A DNA stretch of 64,000 bases, from NCBI GenBank assembly GCA_029721515.1, contig CM056569.1:13891507-13955506 (forward strand), given 5' to 3'. This stretch comes from Synanceia verrucosa (Eukaryota > Chordata > Actinopteri > Perciformes > Synanceiidae). Position numbers and translations under genes: made by a program. The notes beneath the pieces were generated by a model that ran no database searches, was not told the DNA's origin, and saw nothing but the letters and a program-made list of their open reading frames with translations. How positions within the stretch are numbered: position 1 is the stretch's first letter; each line of letters opens with the position of its first letter. Positions 12,611-24,700 of this stretch are shown here, in pieces.

Positions 12611-13395
12611 TGTTTTGACAGCAGCACATTATTAGGCAGGAAGTCCTAATGTGATGTCTGTATATTATAGGAATATTTTTACTGCTGCACCACTCTATAA
12701 AGAGCAATTCTATTCTATAGCTGGTAAATTTAATTTAATTAACAGTTTGATCTGTGAATGTTTCATAATTTTAAGGCTTGTTTGTGTCTTTATGTAAAAT
12801 TTGTACTACTTACAGCTATCACAGTCTACTAGCAGAGCTATTTTTCCAGCACATCCTGATATGGATTCAACAAGGCACTAAATGTTGCAGTAATGATGTT
12901 TTTCTGGTACATCTTGGTTCCAAATCTTGTCCCACTGCAGCCCACATTTGATCAGGCTGAGATGTACATGTTTCACTGCTGTGTACGTGTAGCACATCAC
13001 CTATTGAGTATGAACAGAACTGGATGTAATGTCTCTACTCTCGTGAAGTGTCAGAGCTGGGTCAGAGTGAAGCCTCGTGCTAAGCACCTGCCAGACACGT
13101 TCAAAGTCTCTGGGAGATAAAGGAGTCGTCCCTTTGACATTTTGAGAAATGCCATGTATGACAACCTCTAAAAGCTACAGCATATCTGCTCGCTCTGCTT
13201 CATGTTCTGAAAAGCCTTTGCCTTTCAAAAGGCAGCATGAGAGTGACAAACCAGAGAGCAGTCTAGACATTTTAGCATCTCCAGCTTCAGAGGAGCGCTC
13301 CTCTTTTCTTCCATGCTAATTCAGCCGGGGTCACGCCACAGAGTGTTTGCTTGAGTGCTTCGCCGTGGGATTTGGAGATTCAACAGGCAGACAGC

Positions 13396-13419
13396 CATTT
13401 GAATAATTGTTTTCAAATG
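13396..13419. promoter_or_regulatory. Perfect inverted repeat with SOX-like core
   Basis: CATTTGAA and TTCAAATG, a perfect 8-bp inverted repeat, flank the 8-base spacer TAATTGTT. It sits in a complex, non-repetitive stretch. It could be a paired HMG or homeodomain binding site; no function is shown by sequence alone. Confidence 0.3.
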
Positions 13420-14159
13420 TCTTTCTTAATATCAAGATCCCATTACTTACTATTCCACACACTCTCTGGTGATGAGCGCTGGGACTGTTCAGTTTGTGTG
13501 TGCGTCTGTCTAATGGAAGGCACTTATGCAAGGCCATGGAGACTCACTCAGGATGCGACGTAAATGGAGGCAGAGAACACAGAAACACAGAACACTTGAT
13601 GTGGATTGGCTCATTAACTGCACAAGTGGAAAGACTACACCGCAGCCACCTTGGGATGAAGATAATGGCTTCGCTGTCATCTGTGCGACAGCACTGAGGC
13701 CAACATGGCAGTCTGAGGGCAGCACAGACACCACTCTCTATACAAACAACATACAGACACATGTTTAAATATTAATGACAATCCGTCAGTGTAACCTCTG
13801 GAGTTTCACTGTTGGCCTATAACGAATCATTAGGCAATAAACACTGCAAACCACTGCACTCAATATTGAAAGCAATACCTAATATGTGCCGTTTCTGTGG
13901 TTTCAGCAACAGTCGCAATACAAGCTAACACTGAAGAGAGTTCAGAGAGAAATCGTTAATGCAAAGTTGACGTGAGATTCAACCAACTTTGTGGCAAAAA
14001 AAGGAAAATAGTGGGCTAAAGATTGTGGCAAAACATGAAATGCAATTAGCCAGGTAATGGAAAAATTAGGGCTGTCAGATGATCACTGCCTTGACATCAT
14101 GATTAATTACTTAATGTCAATAGCTTAGCATGATTCATTATGTTTAGGACAAATATGGA

Positions 14160-14397
14160 CTTTTAAAATCCTATATTGCATTTCACAACAGCTTTTAAGA
14201 TCATATTATTTGATCTCTTTGATGTATACCGTCTCTCTATGCTTTGACTACAAATCCCAGAAGCCCCAACGTTACTCACAGGCTGTGTGAGAGCGCTCGT
14301 TTGTACCTGCTGCTGAAAAAAGGAAAGGTACACGTTTATGGCACTCAAGCGGTGGATTTTAAATAATGAAAAATATGTCTGGCACTCAAAGAGTTAA
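14160..14397 (-). mobile_element. TTAA-bounded MITE, truncated copy
   Basis: In inverse orientation it begins at TTAACTCTTTGAGTGCCA (14397 leftwards) and shares GGCTTCTGGGATTTGTAG and GAGACGGTATACA with the copies at 17982 and 26268. The opposite end is lost or diverged, so the left boundary is approximate. Confidence 0.75.
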
Positions 14398-16508
14398 AGG
14401 TGACTGTTCTGTTGATTTTATCTGTTATTGTTCACTTTGAGATATGTGATCAAATGTAAAGTGTATTACAATTAAAATTTATTATTATTAATAAGGTGAC
14501 TTAATTGTGACAATTCTTATTTTCATGTCATTATACACTGAAGATAACATTATTATATTATTATATATATAACATAACCTAATATTCTATGTTCTGCCAA
14601 TCAATCCTCCTAAATGATGAGCTAATTTTTTCACCTAATCATAAATTTGATGTGGCGAACATGTTAGCAAAGAAGCCTACATATGTGCACATCCAGCAGA
14701 TATAGAGCGACATTAGCATCCACTCTGCTAGATGCTCCACTGTGTTCACTAGCTTATGACTAACTTGTCTGTTGTTTTGTGAAAAAGCTCACATCACTCC
14801 ACAACCGCAGATAAACATGAAGCCCAGTGAAGTGCCCTCAGACTGACAGTGTCAGCTGCTCCTCACTCATCACCCCACACTTCACTCTGCTAGGAGTGAG
14901 ATTCATTTGAGTCCAGACCATCAGACAAACAAGTAGCAATCACTAAACCTCTGGAGTATTTATCACACCTGTTGGGCTTCTTTTCTCCTTCTTTCTCTTT
15001 CTTTGCAACCAATTTTCTTTTTCTTCTACCTACTTTCCTCTCCCAATGCGGAGACGGTCGCTAAGCAACCTGCACAGCACAACAGTGCAGCTCTCCAACT
15101 TGGCTCTTCACCCCTGTGGTTCCAGACAATGAAATACATGAGAGTGTGTGCGTTCGCACAGAACGTGTGTGGGGAAAGGTGAAAGCTATGAATAGTTTCC
15201 ATCTCATAAGCAAAAGCCAATAGTCCCCTCGGCTTTTAAGAGCTGCCTCTTGACTCAAGTATAAAATCATCTTGCATTCATCTAGGATTTATTACAGGGC
15301 ATCCAACTCTGAACTGCCTTAAACAGAAAGGACAAAAAATGAATAAGGGAACGTGAAGAGATGTGCCTTTAATTCACTGCAGCTTGAATAAAACCAGCAG
15401 AAAGCCACCTGTAGCAGAAACAGCCATTCAGCTAAAGACTTATGTCACATAACAAAGGCCTGCATGGTTCCTGGTAGAGCAAATCTGTGTGTTGTGTAAT
15501 AGCAGCTACACATTTATAGCTCCCACTGCTTGGCAACATTTTTTGAGTTCCAAGAATGAAACCTGGATCAAGAGAGGCTTCAAACTGACATATCCCTGTG
15601 TCTTAAGACACAAGGTTTTGGTTGGAGCACGCTGTGCTTCCCCTGATCTACCCTGCAAAGAAACCCCATAGTGAAGCACTTTGCTGCTGCTGGCAAAGTA
15701 AGCATCTGCGGCAAATCATTAATGCAATTATACAATGAGCTTTGTGCCACCACATCACCACTCACACAGGTACAAATGTAATCTGTAGAAAAAAAATAAC
15801 ACATATCACTCCTTCGTCCAGGTGCACCCAGTCTGCCTCATATCGTTATGAGGTTACAGCAAGTGAGCTAGCCGCTTACGCAGTATACATTCGAAAAATT
15901 ACAATGATCATCACAGCTTTACAAAAATATACATTTGCGGGCATGCACAAGTGACACCACGCTTGGTGCGTCCAATAGTTTAAAAAAGAAGGTAAAAACA
16001 GGAGATCCTTTCAGTTTACAAAAGCAAAGCTCAGGAACAAATGGCACTGAGAGTAACTACAGCAGTTAGGAATCTCTGGGCAGCATTACAGCCACACACA
16101 CGTAAACAAACACACACATCAGAGGTGTGATCAGGAGATTGACACTGGGTCACTTCAGTCACGGCCTCAATTCAACCAAATTAATCTGTAATTCAAGAAG
16201 CACATTTCCTGTAAAATAAAAGTTTCAAGAAAAATTCATCATATTTAATCTTGTTCGGTTTAAATATCAGGTCCTAATCTAATCCTCATCCTGTCTCAAC
16301 CTTAGTAAGGCTGTAAGGAAACGGTCTTTGCTTTTAGCACTGACCACAGCCTTGACATTTCACTCCAAACACAGAACTCTGAAAATATGTTCTGTACTGA
16401 CCTGACGTACAGCGATTCATAATCCTTTAATTTGAACTCTGCCAGTGAGAGCGCTGTCAGTAAATACTGTTAAACTGCAGATGATATGTTAAGACTCAAT
16501 TTCAGGAG

Positions 16509-16514
16509 TTTATT
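16509..16514 (-). terminator. wrap53: Polyadenylation signal of wrap53
   Basis: AATAAA on the minus strand, about 180 bases beyond the wrap53 stop codon, the nearest canonical signal downstream of the last exon. Confidence 0.6.
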
Positions 16515-16689
16515 TGGACTGTAAATGTTTATGGTAACCAGATGTCTAAAAAATATCCAGAAATGTTTTCCCACCTCAGGACTGTGTTGCTGATGGCAAA
16601 AGAGACTCATCATTGGTTTATGCTCCTAAAATTAATATCACATGGCAGGTGTAACGTAATTTGCGTCTGCTGGCTGGAGCGGCAGAGCT

Positions 16690-18673
16690 TCAGGCCTTCA
16701 CCTCCAGCTCTGCACTCTGCTCCTCTTGGCTCTCCTCGGCAGCTGGGCCCAGCGGTCCGGCCCACCACAGAGACAGGGCGTTGTCTTGTCGGCTCTCCTC
16801 AGGTGACATCACAGCCTCACCTCCCTCGCATTCGTTGTCGCTGTCGCCAGGCCACGGGAACTGACGCTGCCCGCTGGATGTTGCCAACAGTGGCATGAAG
16901 GGATGAATGCTGTGAAAGAGGAGGGTGGAGGAAGGAGGAAGAAAACGGAGAATGGCAGGAAATGAAAATGATGGTGATTGAGGGGAACGGAAATTGCTGG
17001 CATTTAGCGCGGCGGCGCTGAACTAAACTGTTATGAATTTAAAGCACATGTAGGCATAAACACTGAGAACAAATAACATTTCTCAGTCCTAAAACAACTG
17101 AATTAATTGAACAAGTCCAGATTCTATACATAATTGCAGCACATTCATTCACAGCCATGATGGATAATTTCTACTTCATCTCTTCTGCACAGAACACAGA
17201 GCAGTTCACTGGACTTTTCATGAGCGCGCACTGAAGCGGTCATTATTGCTCTCCGTTCTCACAAAGCAGTATTACTAGTGTGTAATATTAGAACTGGGAA
17301 ATTGGAAGCCGTCTCTCCTCTTATCTGAAATATGTTTGGATGATTTGTTTGCGTTTCCTACGTCTTTGTGTGAATGATTGGGTGACGCAAAGGAACATGA
17401 TTGATAGACCTAAATTTGATGATTGCTTTCTCTCCTATTCACAGTTGTTATTCAGCTGTCTGTTTGTGCTCAACTTCACGACATGATTTTTGATGTTTGC
17501 TCCATTTTAATAATAGTTAGTTGAGGATTAATGGGCTTCCTGTGTAGTTGCAGATATTCTATGACTGAGAAGCTTTTAGAAGCTTTTTATAAGATAGTAA
17601 TAAATGCTGAAGAGCTCTTTTAACCCAGTCACACCTGATGCCGTTGGTGCAGTCCCAATGGGCCTGGAACCTGAGCTGAGGCTGCAGGACCTCTTCGTTC
17701 CCATCAGGAGGCGCTGTCTGGGTGTCCCAAACTGACACCACTCCCTCTGTATCGCCACTCAGCAGGTACCTGCCTGACCTATACAGAGACAAATAATAAT
17801 AAAAAATAAAAATAAAAAAAAACAGATCAAAATCATCACTATCGACATCATACGTCACTGTCAGGTATTCAGACGGAGCGGGAGACATGGCAGTGGTTGC
17901 TAGTCATTTTGAAATTGAGGATGTACAGACCAGTTTCAAGGCTTTATTTAAAAAATTCAGTTTATTATTTATTTTTATTGTTTAACTCTTTGAGTGCCAC
18001 TGACATATTTCAACGTCAAAGTGATTTTTCAGCAACGGGTCGCTGATCGCTCTCTCCTGTGAGCAATTTTGAGGCTTCTGGGATTTGTAGAAAGGACATA
18101 AAGAGACGGTATACACCACAGAGATCAAAGCAGGAAGGGAAGATGATCGAGATTAGAGCAACAAATGGATGGATTCTTGACAGAAAGTGGTGATTTTGTT
18201 GAAAGTGGCCTCTACTCTACCTCTGATAAAACAAGAACGGAAGGTAAAAATAAACATTTTTTCATGATGAAATAGAGAGTCTCTTCTTTCATTTGAGTTA
18301 TTCAGTGTTTTCAGAGACATAGTACAAAATATTCAGTGGGTCTGGAAATATGACTCAAAATGGGCAAAATTGGCACAAGGCACTTTTGATTTTATAAAAC
18401 AGCTAGCACTCAAAGAGTTAATATATAATATAATTTCAGTTGCACTTTTAATAGGAGCACATATACATCATATTGCATAGTTTACCCTACCTCATAGAAA
18501 TAAAAAGGGATTATTTTTAATTTGTTAAATATAGGAAAAAATATATTTTAATTTATATATTAATTGCATAGTTTGTGTTTTGAAGTTACACCCTACCTCA
18601 GAAGTGTGTTTTTTTTTCATAATTATAGGAATCTTTTTCACTCACAATTTGTCTTTGAGCTCATTCAGTTTGG

Positions 18674-18707
<34 letters not shown>

Positions 18708-21700
18708 ATGAAAAAAATCGTATCGTTAACTCAGCATCAAAATCGTATCAACACAAGCTCTGGTGACTGAAGTAAACTTACAAGTCCAGGTCAAAGTAGA
18801 TGCGTTGGTTAGTTGCCACATTTCTCTTGAGTGAAAACACAACCTTGCCCGGCTCTCTTAGGTCCCAGCACAGGATTTCTGGATCCTACACACAAACACA
18901 AGCCTTTAAGTACGCAGCTCATTTTAATCAGAAAATGTTAAAACACAAATACTGGGCTGCTTGTTGTAAAATCTGTCGTGGAGCCCTTTAGCCTGAATTA
19001 ATGAATTTCTCATTTACATTTTGTAAAAATTAAAAATACTCATGACCCCACTGCTAAACTGTAGATGAACTTGCTGGCAGTGATGCTACAGACTATCTGA
19101 GTAAACTCTGGAACGCTAACAGGAGTAAATGGAGGACATGGACACAAACAGGTGGATGGACATGGAGTCTCAACATTGCAGGTTGTCAACAAAACATTGA
19201 GGACAATTTGTGCAAAGTCAAACTGGGAGAAGACTGGAGGAAACTAAATGTGAAACAGAGCAAACCACACTCCTGATAGCGTGTATGTGATCGAAGAAGC
19301 AGCACTATCTACACTCTGTCTCTCATGTTGCTGCGTGTGTGTGGGTGTGCACTGCACACACGTGTTCACCTTGCGCCCGCCGGTGTACAGGTAGTTGCCG
19401 TCAGGGGAGAAGAGCAGATGGGTGAGGCCTCCGTGGTGGAGGGTCGGAAGCAGAGCCAGCAGGGTGCCGTCTTGGCAGGAGTAGAGGCCGGCACAGCGGG
19501 AGTAAGAGCCGCAGGCGTAAACAGACAGGCAGGGGCTGAAGCCAAAGCAGGAGATGATGCCATTTTGGCCCTGCTTCTTCACTGCAGTGAAGACAACAGA
19601 GTAGCATTTGGCAGAGCATTTGGCCTTTTAAAAGGTTCACAAGAACACCGATCACTTCCACTCAAAGTCGACTTGTTGGCAGCTCCCATATCCCTGATTT
19701 TTAAGAGGAAACTATTCCTCGACAACACACACATGAACTCACAGCTGGATCATCTGTTTCTTTTTACAGTTGCCTGCTTTCTCAATCATCTCCGTTTCTC
19801 ATTCTTTAAAAATGCGGTTTAGCACGTTCTCTGCACAAAATATCACAGTTGAGGGTTTGGCAATCCTCACGTGTCACATAAATTGTTTCTGTAATTATTA
19901 GTTATCAAGCAAAGCAGATGGAGCCAAAAAGAAAGGAAACCAGAGACAGCAATCATCTATCAGAGCAACATGTTGAGTTACCACCGCAGAAGAGTTGCGG
20001 TTTACTCATTATGTAAAATAAACATTATTTCAGGCGTTTTGCATTTGTCAGGTTTGTTTGTTGCCACTTGAAAAGTAACCTCTCACTCTGCACGCATTGC
20101 TATTTTATGCAATCAGAAAAAATATCACAAAGCACAGCAAAACAAAAACAGATTTGTTGACACTTTCAAGGATCATTTTGGTGGTTTAGAATACTTCAGT
20201 CTGTTAACGGCCTGCCAGATAATGGTTCGGTTCATTTCAGTACGTTACAAAAAGCCTGCCATCCAACTCAAACGAATCATCAAAGTAAACTTTTACTTCC
20301 TTTAATTTTTTTTTGTCAGAAGCACATAATAAAAACTCTCCTTGCTGATTTGTTCAAGGACACTTGAGCATGTGACAGCCAGCTGTCAAACAGCAACTTT
20401 TTCAATACAAGAAAACAACCGAGTTGGCATTATCCTTTTCACATCATTCTCTGCTTACTTATTGCTTTTGTCTGGTGGGTTTGATTTTTCAGAGAACATA
20501 CGTTTGTAAATGCAGTTCTTTTATGCCTCATTCTCTCAGTGAGCACCCTGGAACGACAGGCTTTTCAAAAACAGTCCATGCATTTAAATCAAAAATAATG
20601 TGAGAGCACAGAGTAGTCTATAGGATTAAACCTGGTACTGTGAGATATACATCAAAACCACCACCTGTGAGCTCAAAGTGGGTGAGAGCAGCTGCTGACT
20701 GACCTACGGTGGGTCGCTCCTCACAGTCTCTTCCAGGACGATCGGTGTAGAAGACCCTGACAGTTTTGTCGAAGCCGCAGTAGAGCTGCGATCCGTCGGG
20801 TGAGAAGCAGAGGGAGTGGGCTGCCGTCAGCTCGTCCAGGTGATTGTAGGGTCGGAAACTAGCTCGCACCTCGCCGTAAAATGCGTCCCACACGTGGACT
20901 GGGTTGTCCCGGCTGCTGCTGGCTAAACTGAGGAAGAGGAGCGGGAGGCCAGAAGGACACAGTCATTAAGACATACAGAGAAAGGACTGAAAGACTAGGG
21001 GTGGGTATTGGCAAGGATTTCACGATACGATACCTATTGCAATACATTATTACATATTGTGAGATTCTCCATAGATCACTGAGAAATTTAAAATGTAGTT
21101 GTATATATGTACAGTACACATACAGGGAATAAAACTAGTGCCCGCCAAGCACCAAAGGTGGGTAAAATTTAGGTGTGGCATGTAAAACAAAACTAAGCAC
21201 CCAATGCTATTTGGGACCAGATTTTTTTTTTTTTTCCCCTGCGTTCGCTCCCGAGTGTGTGCAACGAGAGCTTCAACCAAGCTCTATGTCACTTCCTTTT
21301 TTCCTCATAAATCGAAAGAAAACAGTCACCCTGCAGATCTGTGTTGTAGGTGGGCTTACATTATCTATCTATCTATCTATCTATAATTATCTATTTATTC
21401 AAGTCTGCTACAAATGATCTTGTCCTGGATGTTAGAAGTAATTGGGGGAAAAAAGTAAAAGAATATATACTACTGATACTTGTTGTCATCCTTAAACTTA
21501 TACTTAGATGATATTTGTATTACCAGTAAAATAATGCATCAGTAGATATTTTTAGGCAGATAATGCAAGATTTTTTTTGGGCCGGTAAAAATATGGCTCA
21601 TAGAATTCTGGAGGTCATTAGCCAACGGCCAGTGAGCCAAAATCTTTTACACCCTGCATATAGATAGACAGAAATATATATGCATATATACATACATAGA

Positions 21701-24700
21701 CACCTATATAGTAGGGCTGTCAAAGTTAACGCAAGAATGCAGATTTTTTTGTTGTTTTAAAGTAAGAAGAAAAAGTATTGTGATAAATTGCCATAATCAA
21801 TATTTCTTGCCACCTTATCAAAGAGGCAGACAACAGAGAGTGAACGGAGCAACATATTCATAGAGCAGTGAATGAACATGTCACAAGTCATGATTTGTCA
21901 ATAAAAGCAAAACAAAGTAACTCAGATGAAACAGGCTGCCTTGTGAACAATTACATATTATGTTTGATTCCTTTCCTTGTTTCTAACCTCCACTGCCTCC
22001 ACATCCTCCTGAAAGTATCAGTGCATCAAAACAAACTCACAGCATTGTGCTATGCCTCATTATGGAGAAAAGACGAAAAGCGCATTCTTATTGATTCAAA
22101 TCAGAGGCCGAAGACTGAGCCATGCCTTTTTAACTCTAATTACTGGGCACTGAACAAATGCTGAAACATCACTGCAGCTCAATTAGACAAAGGAAATTAG
22201 CTTCTACCGCCGCTGCCGTGTTCTGTTATGGCCCCTCTGAGCCACAGCTTTATTCCAGAGCAGGGAAATGCCCAATTATAATGCTAGACTGCTGCTAGCT
22301 TGGAGCAATGCCTAGAACTCGGTGCAACTTAAGCGAGCCATAACAGGGGCCCTTATTCCCTCACTGCAGGAGGAGCATCAACAACACACGGCTTTTGGCA
22401 GAACCAAGTTCAAGCAGCTCAGGGGGAGAAACAAAATGGGAGATGTGAATGGGGGAGAGGGAGGAGAAAGACAAAAAAGGCACTAGAAAAACAGGTTTGC
22501 TGTAAGTGCGCTCAGTAATGACAACCATAACCTTTCATCTGCTTGTCTGGGCCCTTAACTGTCTACTCTGAGCTTGTCCAACCACCTGGCTGTGCCCGGC
22601 AGGAGCTCCTCTGTGAAACGTGGCTGTGATCTGAAGAAGATGAGAAATCTGTGTAGTCAGCTCCTGCTGGCATCTTCATCCTCATGACAGACAGGTCTTT
22701 GCACGCCTTTGGCAGATAGACACAAGGGCTCTCGAGTGGTTCGGTGGCAACATGAGCTGTTTGTTGATCATTGAGCTATTTACTCATCTTTGGACAAACA
22801 CCTCCTGACCCCTCCTCCTCCTCCTCCTCTCACACCGTGAAGGCTGTCTGGTGTTAAGGCTGGGCCTTGATCAGAGGGTGGAGGCGGACACTGGTGGATG
22901 ATGATGACGGGAGCTGTGGGAGGAGGGGTGCACATAAAACTGTTGGCAACTTGACTTCAGCTTGTTAGCGCTGCCCGACCTCTCTCGCCAGAGACGATAT
23001 GCAATCTCCATGGTGATGGCTGGGTGTTACTGATGTTGGCTCTGTGCAGCAGCTCACGCATAGACACACAGTGATGTCACAATTACCACATTTCAGTAGC
23101 CTGCCAAAACGCTCGCCTACATACACACAAAAAAAAAAGAGATGAAAAGGGAAGCCCCTGAAGTCAGAGAATCGTGAGACCCTTTAGGTGTCGCCTGGAC
23201 CACGATGAGCTGTTAGTGGGCTGCATCATGCTGAAAAGCACCGTGGGGCTCAAACAGCCGAGGGGATAGCGGCGGAGGCAGAAGCAGGCGAGACGAAGGC
23301 CAACTCTTCACTCATAATGAGAGACATCAGAAAGCTTTTATAGCCATCTCCAGCTCCACCAACGAGCACCAATACCACGGGGATCAAAGAGTGAGTCACA
23401 AGCACACAACAGTGCCCTCTTTATCAGGAAAGTCTATCAGACAGGCTGAAGCACACAGAACACCTTACTCAGACGCAATTTTAACCACCCAAGATCTAGA
23501 TTAAAAACACCAATCACTGACTGACACCAGCCTCCATAAACAACATTCTGCCTTTTCTGTATATACATCCTTCACCGTCTGGCAGGCTGACCTTCAAAGT
23601 GAACTTTAAATGTCTCATCTATCTGGCTGTTAAGAGCCGAGGCGCAGGGAGTGGCCAGACAAAGATCAAGTTGAACTCACAAGCATGTGTCAGCGTCCAG
23701 AGAGCTCATTTTGGGGTACCAGCAGTAGTCGTAGATGGTGTCTCCCTCTGCCATCCTCAGGACTGGACTCTGCCACAGAAGGAAAGCAGACTGAAACACA
23801 CAGTTTTCACACATTGTAATGGCCCATGGGATCTATCCGTGCTCACGCTGCTGGTACTGAATAGGTGATTACAAGATAATGTCACAGGCTTTTTCCTTGT
23901 GGTAAAATTCAATATCAAAAGCCAGCAGCACCATGTGAGAAATAGAGCTCAATTTCCTACCCTTTCCACAATCGCTGAGAAATCTCCGTAATAGAGGAAA
24001 ATGGATTATATTTCAATTATTTTTGTTCAGTGATCCCAATCTACCAGCCTGTAATACAATTAAAGGGACTGCTGCGTCACTTGATATTTCCCAAAACCTA
24101 AAGGACAGACTGTCCAACTGTTAAATCTTTAACGATACATTTTCTCAAGCTGCTGCCTTAAATTTGCTGATGTTTTTTCTTATATGATCGTAACACGACA
24201 CACATGCACAGATGTCAAGATACAGGCTGATGGCCTTTTCTTAACTGGAAATATGTCACTTTAGACTGTTTAACCTTTTCCACTCCACCACTTAACACCA
24301 CAGACCCATTTCTGTCTATTCAGGGTATAATAGCAGGTCAACAGTATTTGTAACACAGAAGTGGTGTACGTCTCCAGAAAGCTGGGAACATGAAGATTAA
24401 TTTGAGCTGTAGCTCAGCAGGAAAAAAAAGGGCTTAGCACAATATATTTGAAGCATATGGTCATTTCCATGGTCACTTATGTCTCATAAGTTGTTGCAGT
24501 ATTTTTGGGTTGATACCATCACCGTTACACAGATGAAAATAACAACAACAAAAAAAACTCCCTCAAATATACCAAATTAAAACATTAAGACCCTGAGGAA
24601 CACCATGCTGTGATTTGGTTTCAAAAACTTTTGACATTTCTGATTTTCTGTGCTTGGATGGTGAGTACTTCTGTTATGGAAGCTGCTCAGAAACCACCTT

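Larger units (their letters stand above)
6801..16508. other. Intergenic spacer between efnb3 and wrap53
   Basis: About 9.7 kb without a recognisable gene on either strand. It contains CA/CT microsatellites (7134-7257, 8505-8539), two related TIR elements (9420-9622 and 11370-12138), an RTE-like fragment (about 12290-12610), a MITE end (14160-14397) and non-repetitive blocks that may be enhancers (10747-11090, 13250-13460). Open frames here look like chance and lack splice or family support. Confidence 0.7.

Noticed and set aside
19325..19822. 165-codon plus-strand frame
   Set aside because: It is antisense to wrap53 exon 7 and runs on into intron; the minus-strand WD40 frame explains the sequence.
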